Assembly: GCA_036274645.1 (NCBI GenBank) | Contig: DASUFH010000097.1 | Coordinates: 1-16,819, forward strand | DNA from: DASUFH01 sp036274645 | Lineage (GTDB): Bacteria; Acidobacteriota; Terriglobia; 20CM-2-55-15 | Direction: 5' to 3' | Length of the DNA: 16,819 bases | Shown: in pieces, positions 14,276 through 16,819 of the stretch | How the letters are laid out: each line of letters starts with the position of its first letter | How positions within the stretch are numbered: the stretch's first letter is position 1 | Notes under the pieces: generated by a model | The model's input: only the letters and a program-made list of their open reading frames with translations | The model's database searches: none | Told to the model about the DNA's origin: nothing | Position numbers and translations under genes: made by a program

Positions 14276-15898
14276 TCAATCCGCCGGGACGCTGGCCTGG
14301 TCGAAACGATCAAATGCCCGGGCCAGCAGGGGGATGAGGCCCAGCGCGCAACCGAAAACAATGATCCAGGATGTGGCCAGCGCCGCAGGCCAGGACCACG
14401 CCAGAAAGTACACAACTGCGCCGGCGCCAGCCGCCACGCCACCGACGATGCCCACCATCAACACCTTGATGATGGACGTCAGCAGACGCCTGCCGGCGCC
14501 GGACAACTCCCCTGCGTGTGGGGCCCGCTGCGGATACCAGAGGAAGATCAGGTTCTCCAGCGCGAAGATCAGGAGGTTCAGGTTGGGAAGGAAGGCGCCA
14601 ATGGTCAGGGCAAGGATCAGTTGCTGACCGTATAGTCCAATGAGAATGACTACCGGCAGTTCCAGCAGCGACGCGACGGCGACCGGCGCAATCAGCTCAC
14701 CCGCCGCGATGGCGGCCGATGACATGGGTAGCGTCTTCAGCGCGTCCATATTGTCCAGTTCGCCCCGGAAATCGCACCGCAGCATCTGCGGGAGCATCGT
14801 CACCGACATCATGGCCAGCGGCCCCAGGACGATCACTGAAAACGACAACGCCGGAAGCTGGCCGACCACGAGCATGCCAAACACACCCATAATGAGCAGG
14901 AAGTACACGATCCCCCGCGCGCCCCGCAGCGCGCCAATCAGCTGACGCCATGCAATCGGTCCGGCGCCCCGCCATCTGCCCGGCATGGGCAGGCGCCATC
15001 GGGCGCCCGCGGGCCTGGCCAGGTTCACCCAACCCTGACCGGCGCGAAGACGCTGCAGTTTCAGATAGGCCTGCTGACTGGTGGCCGCGGATCGCTCCAG
15101 AAAATTGACGTCCAGGCGGAGAATGAGCGCAGCCAATGTCAGGTTGAGCGCCACGCCCAGACACACCCACCCCAACCAGCCAGATAGAAGCTCCGCCGTT
15201 ACAGCGTGGGCGAATACCTGAAATGGGGAAAGCAAAAGGCGCCCCGCGGAAGTCGAGGCAAACAGGCGCGTCCATTCAAGCGCCCCCTCTTCCGGCAGAT
15301 CGCTTCCCGCCTGAATCATGCCCGCCACAACAATGACGGCGATCGCTGTGAGCCCAAACTTCCGGCCACGCGAATATGCGGCCTGTCCGACAATGGATAT
15401 CGTCAGGCCCAGCGCCATGGAAACCAGCTGAATGAATTGCACCGCCAGCGCAAAACCCAGGAACGCGAATACCCAGTGGGACGCGTAGGCAACGGCCAGC
15501 ATCGAGAAGAATAATGCGCTGAACATCGCGCCCATACCCAGACCGGCAAGGCGGTAGATCAATAGATCCCGGCGCCCAAACGGCGCTGGAAACAGGAAGT
15601 CCACTTCAGCGGGAGAAAACACGACGCCCGTGTCCTGGCCTTGCCCGACTACGGTCAGAATGGTCAGCAGGAACAGTCCCGATGCAATCATCGACCGGAC
15701 GCTCTCCGGATCGTCGATCGGCTCGCGGATCAACGCAACGAGCGCCATCGGGGCCACACTCATGCCGAAGACGGCCAGGATGGCGACCAGGCCCAGTTTC
15801 CCCTTGATTGTGCGCGTTCCACGGATCAGCTTGCGCCAGCGCGCCTTCAGCTGTCTGCGCAATAGCAGTCTCAGGGCCGGATGAAGAATGCTCACCAT
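14276..15898 (-). CDS. ABC exporter permease (putative ABC_export family)
   Basis: A 540-aa membrane protein with about 10-12 hydrophobic segments, spread over the N-terminal third, the middle and the C-terminal half. The N-terminus is cytoplasmic and basic (LRLLLRRQLKARWRKLIRG), then a membrane pair around 38-58 and 70-88, then FSPAEVDFLFPAPFGRRDLL (94-113). That block is the signature I associate with the putative ABC exporter family (PF16962). Substrate is unknown. The ATG at 15898 comes 10 nt after the stop of the ATPase gene; the frame is open to 16033 but that extension would overlap the ATPase gene and lacks hydrophobic character. The pair forms a typical two-gene exporter unit (ATPase, then permease), followed by murJ. 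Confidence 0.85.
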   Translation of the reverse strand: MVSILHPALRLLLRRQLKARWRKLIRGTRTIKGKLGLVAILAVFGMSVAPMALVALIREPIDDPESVRSMIASGLFLLTILTVVGQGQDTGVVFSPAEVDFLFPAPFGRRDLLIYRLAGLGMGAMFSALFFSMLAVAYASHWVFAFLGFALAVQFIQLVSMALGLTISIVGQAAYSRGRKFGLTAIAVIVVAGMIQAGSDLPEEGALEWTRLFASTSAGRLLLSPFQVFAHAVTAELLSGWLGWVCLGVALNLTLAALILRLDVNFLERSAATSQQAYLKLQRLRAGQGWVNLARPAGARWRLPMPGRWRGAGPIAWRQLIGALRGARGIVYFLLIMGVFGMLVVGQLPALSFSVIVLGPLAMMSVTMLPQMLRCDFRGELDNMDALKTLPMSSAAIAAGELIAPVAVASLLELPVVILIGLYGQQLILALTIGAFLPNLNLLIFALENLIFLWYPQRAPHAGELSGAGRRLLTSIIKVLMVGIVGGVAAGAGAVVYFLAWSWPAALATSWIIVFGCALGLIPLLARAFDRFDQASVPAD

Positions 15899-15908
15899 GG
15901 CGCCCGAA

Positions 15909-16712
15909 TCACCCCTCGGCGGCTGCGGATTCCGCGTCGGCAGTCGATTCGGTCGCCCGGAAGAACACCTCTTCCAGGGACGCGTCGGTGGCAAGACCGG
16001 CAAACGCCGCCCGCGCCTGCGCCATCGATCCACAGAATCTGGCGCGCCCGCGATCCAGAATGAGCAGATGCGTGCACAGGTCCTCGACCAGCGCCAGCAG
16101 ATGTGAACTGATGATCACAGCCGCGCCGGCGGCGGCGCGCTCGGCAATGGCCTGCTTCAACGTGCGAATGCCCCGCGGATCCAGACCGGTGAGAGGCTCA
16201 TCGAAAAGGATTGCCGGCGGATCATGCAGAAATCCGCAACAAATCGCCAGCTTCTGCCGCATGCCGCGCGACAGTTCCTGAGCCAGAACGTCACGCTTTT
16301 CGGTCAATTCGAACTGTTCGAGCAGACGGTCCGCCTTGTCCCTGTAATCCTCGACCGCATACGCTGCTGCGGCAAACTCGAGGTGCTCCGCCACCGTGAG
16401 CGCTTCGAACAGCCTGGGATCATCCGGAATGTAGGCGAATCGACGTTTCGCCTCGACGGGCTGGGCGGCAATATCGAATCCGGCAACCAGGATGCGACCC
16501 GACGTAGGGACGACAATCCCGGCAATCGCGCGTAACGTCGTCGTCTTCCCGGCGCCGTTGGCGCCGACAAGCCCGAGGATCTGGCCGGGACCGACCTCAA
16601 ACGTAAGACCGGCCACCGCGACGGTATCCCGATAGGTTTTGTGATAGTCGTTAACCGCGATCAATGAAATTCCATCCGCCACCCGCGGTGTTGCTGACGA
16701 CATATGTATCAT
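15909..16712 (-). CDS. ABC transporter ATP-binding protein (ABC-2/NatA-like)
   Basis: A 267-aa ABC ATPase that powers the permease encoded 10 nt downstream. Walker A is GANGAGKT (50-57), the signature LSRGM (147-151), Walker B AILFDE (167-172) with the D-loop GLDP, and the H-loop histidine H204 in SSHLL. The Q-loop position carries YIPDDPRLFEALTV instead of a glutamine, as is usual in drug- and polysaccharide-type ABC-2 exporters. The C-terminus is short, Glu/Ala-rich and without an extra domain. I chose the ATG at 16712 because GGGAG ends 4 nt before it and TACAAT lies 15 nt upstream. The frame is open to 16757 but that part lies in the intergenic repeat, and an ATG at 16703 is a fair alternative. 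Confidence 0.9.
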   Translation of the reverse strand: MIHMSSATPRVADGISLIAVNDYHKTYRDTVAVAGLTFEVGPGQILGLVGANGAGKTTTLRAIAGIVVPTSGRILVAGFDIAAQPVEAKRRFAYIPDDPRLFEALTVAEHLEFAAAAYAVEDYRDKADRLLEQFELTEKRDVLAQELSRGMRQKLAICCGFLHDPPAILFDEPLTGLDPRGIRTLKQAIAERAAAGAAVIISSHLLALVEDLCTHLLILDRGRARFCGSMAQARAAFAGLATDASLEEVFFRATESTADAESAAAEG

Positions 16713-16727
16713 GAGTCTCCCTGCCCA

Positions 16728-16733
16728 ATTGTA
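16728..16733 (-). promoter_or_regulatory. Candidate -10 box (TACAAT) for the ABC exporter genes
   Basis: TACAAT on the minus strand ends 15 nt before the ATG at 16712, so the leader would be about 8 nt and would just include GGGAG. Its first four bases are the end (TACA) of the adjoining repeat. No clear -35 is seen. Confidence 0.4.
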
Positions 16734-16794
16734 GGGGCCGCTATGAATGCCCAGCATTTTCCTATCGTGTGGGCGGCCATAGACCGCCCCGACA
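16730..16794. repeat. Composite intergenic repeat (65 bp) upstream of the ABC exporter
   Basis: The left half, TGTAGGGGCCGCTATGAATGCCC (16730-16752), is a degenerate inverted copy of the right half. The right half (16771-16794) consists of GGGCGGCC-ATA-GACCGCCC, a stem with one mismatch, then CGACA. The outer ends are TGTAGGGGC and GCCCCGACA. The right half shares CATAGACCGCCCC with the repeat between LOG and murJ. Beyond it, 16795-16819 shows no gene. Confidence 0.6.
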
Positions 16795-16819
16795 GCAGAC
16801 GGAATGCGTCGCGCGAATT

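Noticed and set aside
12821..14635. A 604-codon open frame on the plus strand opposite murJ
   Set aside because: It is antisense to a clear MurJ gene, is rich in Arg, Gln and His with no hydrophobic core or motif, and has no ribosome binding site. High GC keeps opposite frames open.
1..16819. CRISPR array, tRNA or rRNA gene, integrase, toxin-antitoxin pair or other defence system
   Set aside because: No regularly spaced direct repeats, no cloverleaf or rRNA signature words and no mobile or defence protein motifs were seen; the repeats present are short palindromes confined to gene gaps.

Overview
This is a GC-rich bacterial chromosome window carrying 15 protein genes and no RNA genes, phage genes or CRISPR array. 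Gene content and style point to a Gram-negative bacterium, and I infer Acidobacteriota (Solibacter/Bryobacter-like) with moderate confidence. The clues are a secreted parvulin-TPR protein, a SIMPL-domain protein, a putative ABC exporter, SufT, and short hairpin repeats between genes. No 16S rRNA or other decisive marker is present, so the phylum is inference.

Layout: (1) 1-115, minus: the first 38 codons of a family-4-like glycosyltransferase. (2) 307-1095, plus: a DUF2071/YqjF protein, converging tail to tail with a minus-strand pair: a UbiD decarboxylase (4253-2508), then a secreted parvulin-TPR protein (2445-1108). (3) 4366-5526, plus: a Cys/Met-metabolism PLP enzyme, divergent from ubiD. 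(4) 5636-9438, plus: a metG-tatD-polyprenyl diphosphate synthase cluster. (5) 10080-9520, minus: sufT, converging on that cluster. (6) 10194-11556, plus: an unrecorded 56-aa zinc-ribbon/AT-hook-like protein, a SIMPL-domain secreted protein and a YvlD-like membrane protein. (7) 11753-12484, plus: a LOG-family enzyme, converging on a minus-strand block read in the order ABC ATPase (16712), ABC exporter permease, murJ (ends 12611).

Most genes are household functions: translation (metG), iron-sulfur assembly (sufT), lipid carrier or quinone side-chain synthesis (polyprenyl synthase) and envelope building (murJ). No stretch longer than about 200 bp lacks a gene; the gaps hold promoters, hairpins and repeats.

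The most notable observations are as follows. MetRS has lost its HIGH motif (SWG with one residue deleted) although the rest of the protein looks intact. The MurJ homologue lacks two arginines that are essential in E. coli. Genes without a Shine-Dalgarno repeatedly have a -10-like hexamer 6-9 nt before the start codon, which suggests leaderless mRNAs. Three intergenic elements share the termini TGTNGGGRC...GYCCCNACA; one supplies the murJ stop codon and one supplies part of a -10 box. The small zinc-ribbon protein has a very strong promoter and ribosome binding site.
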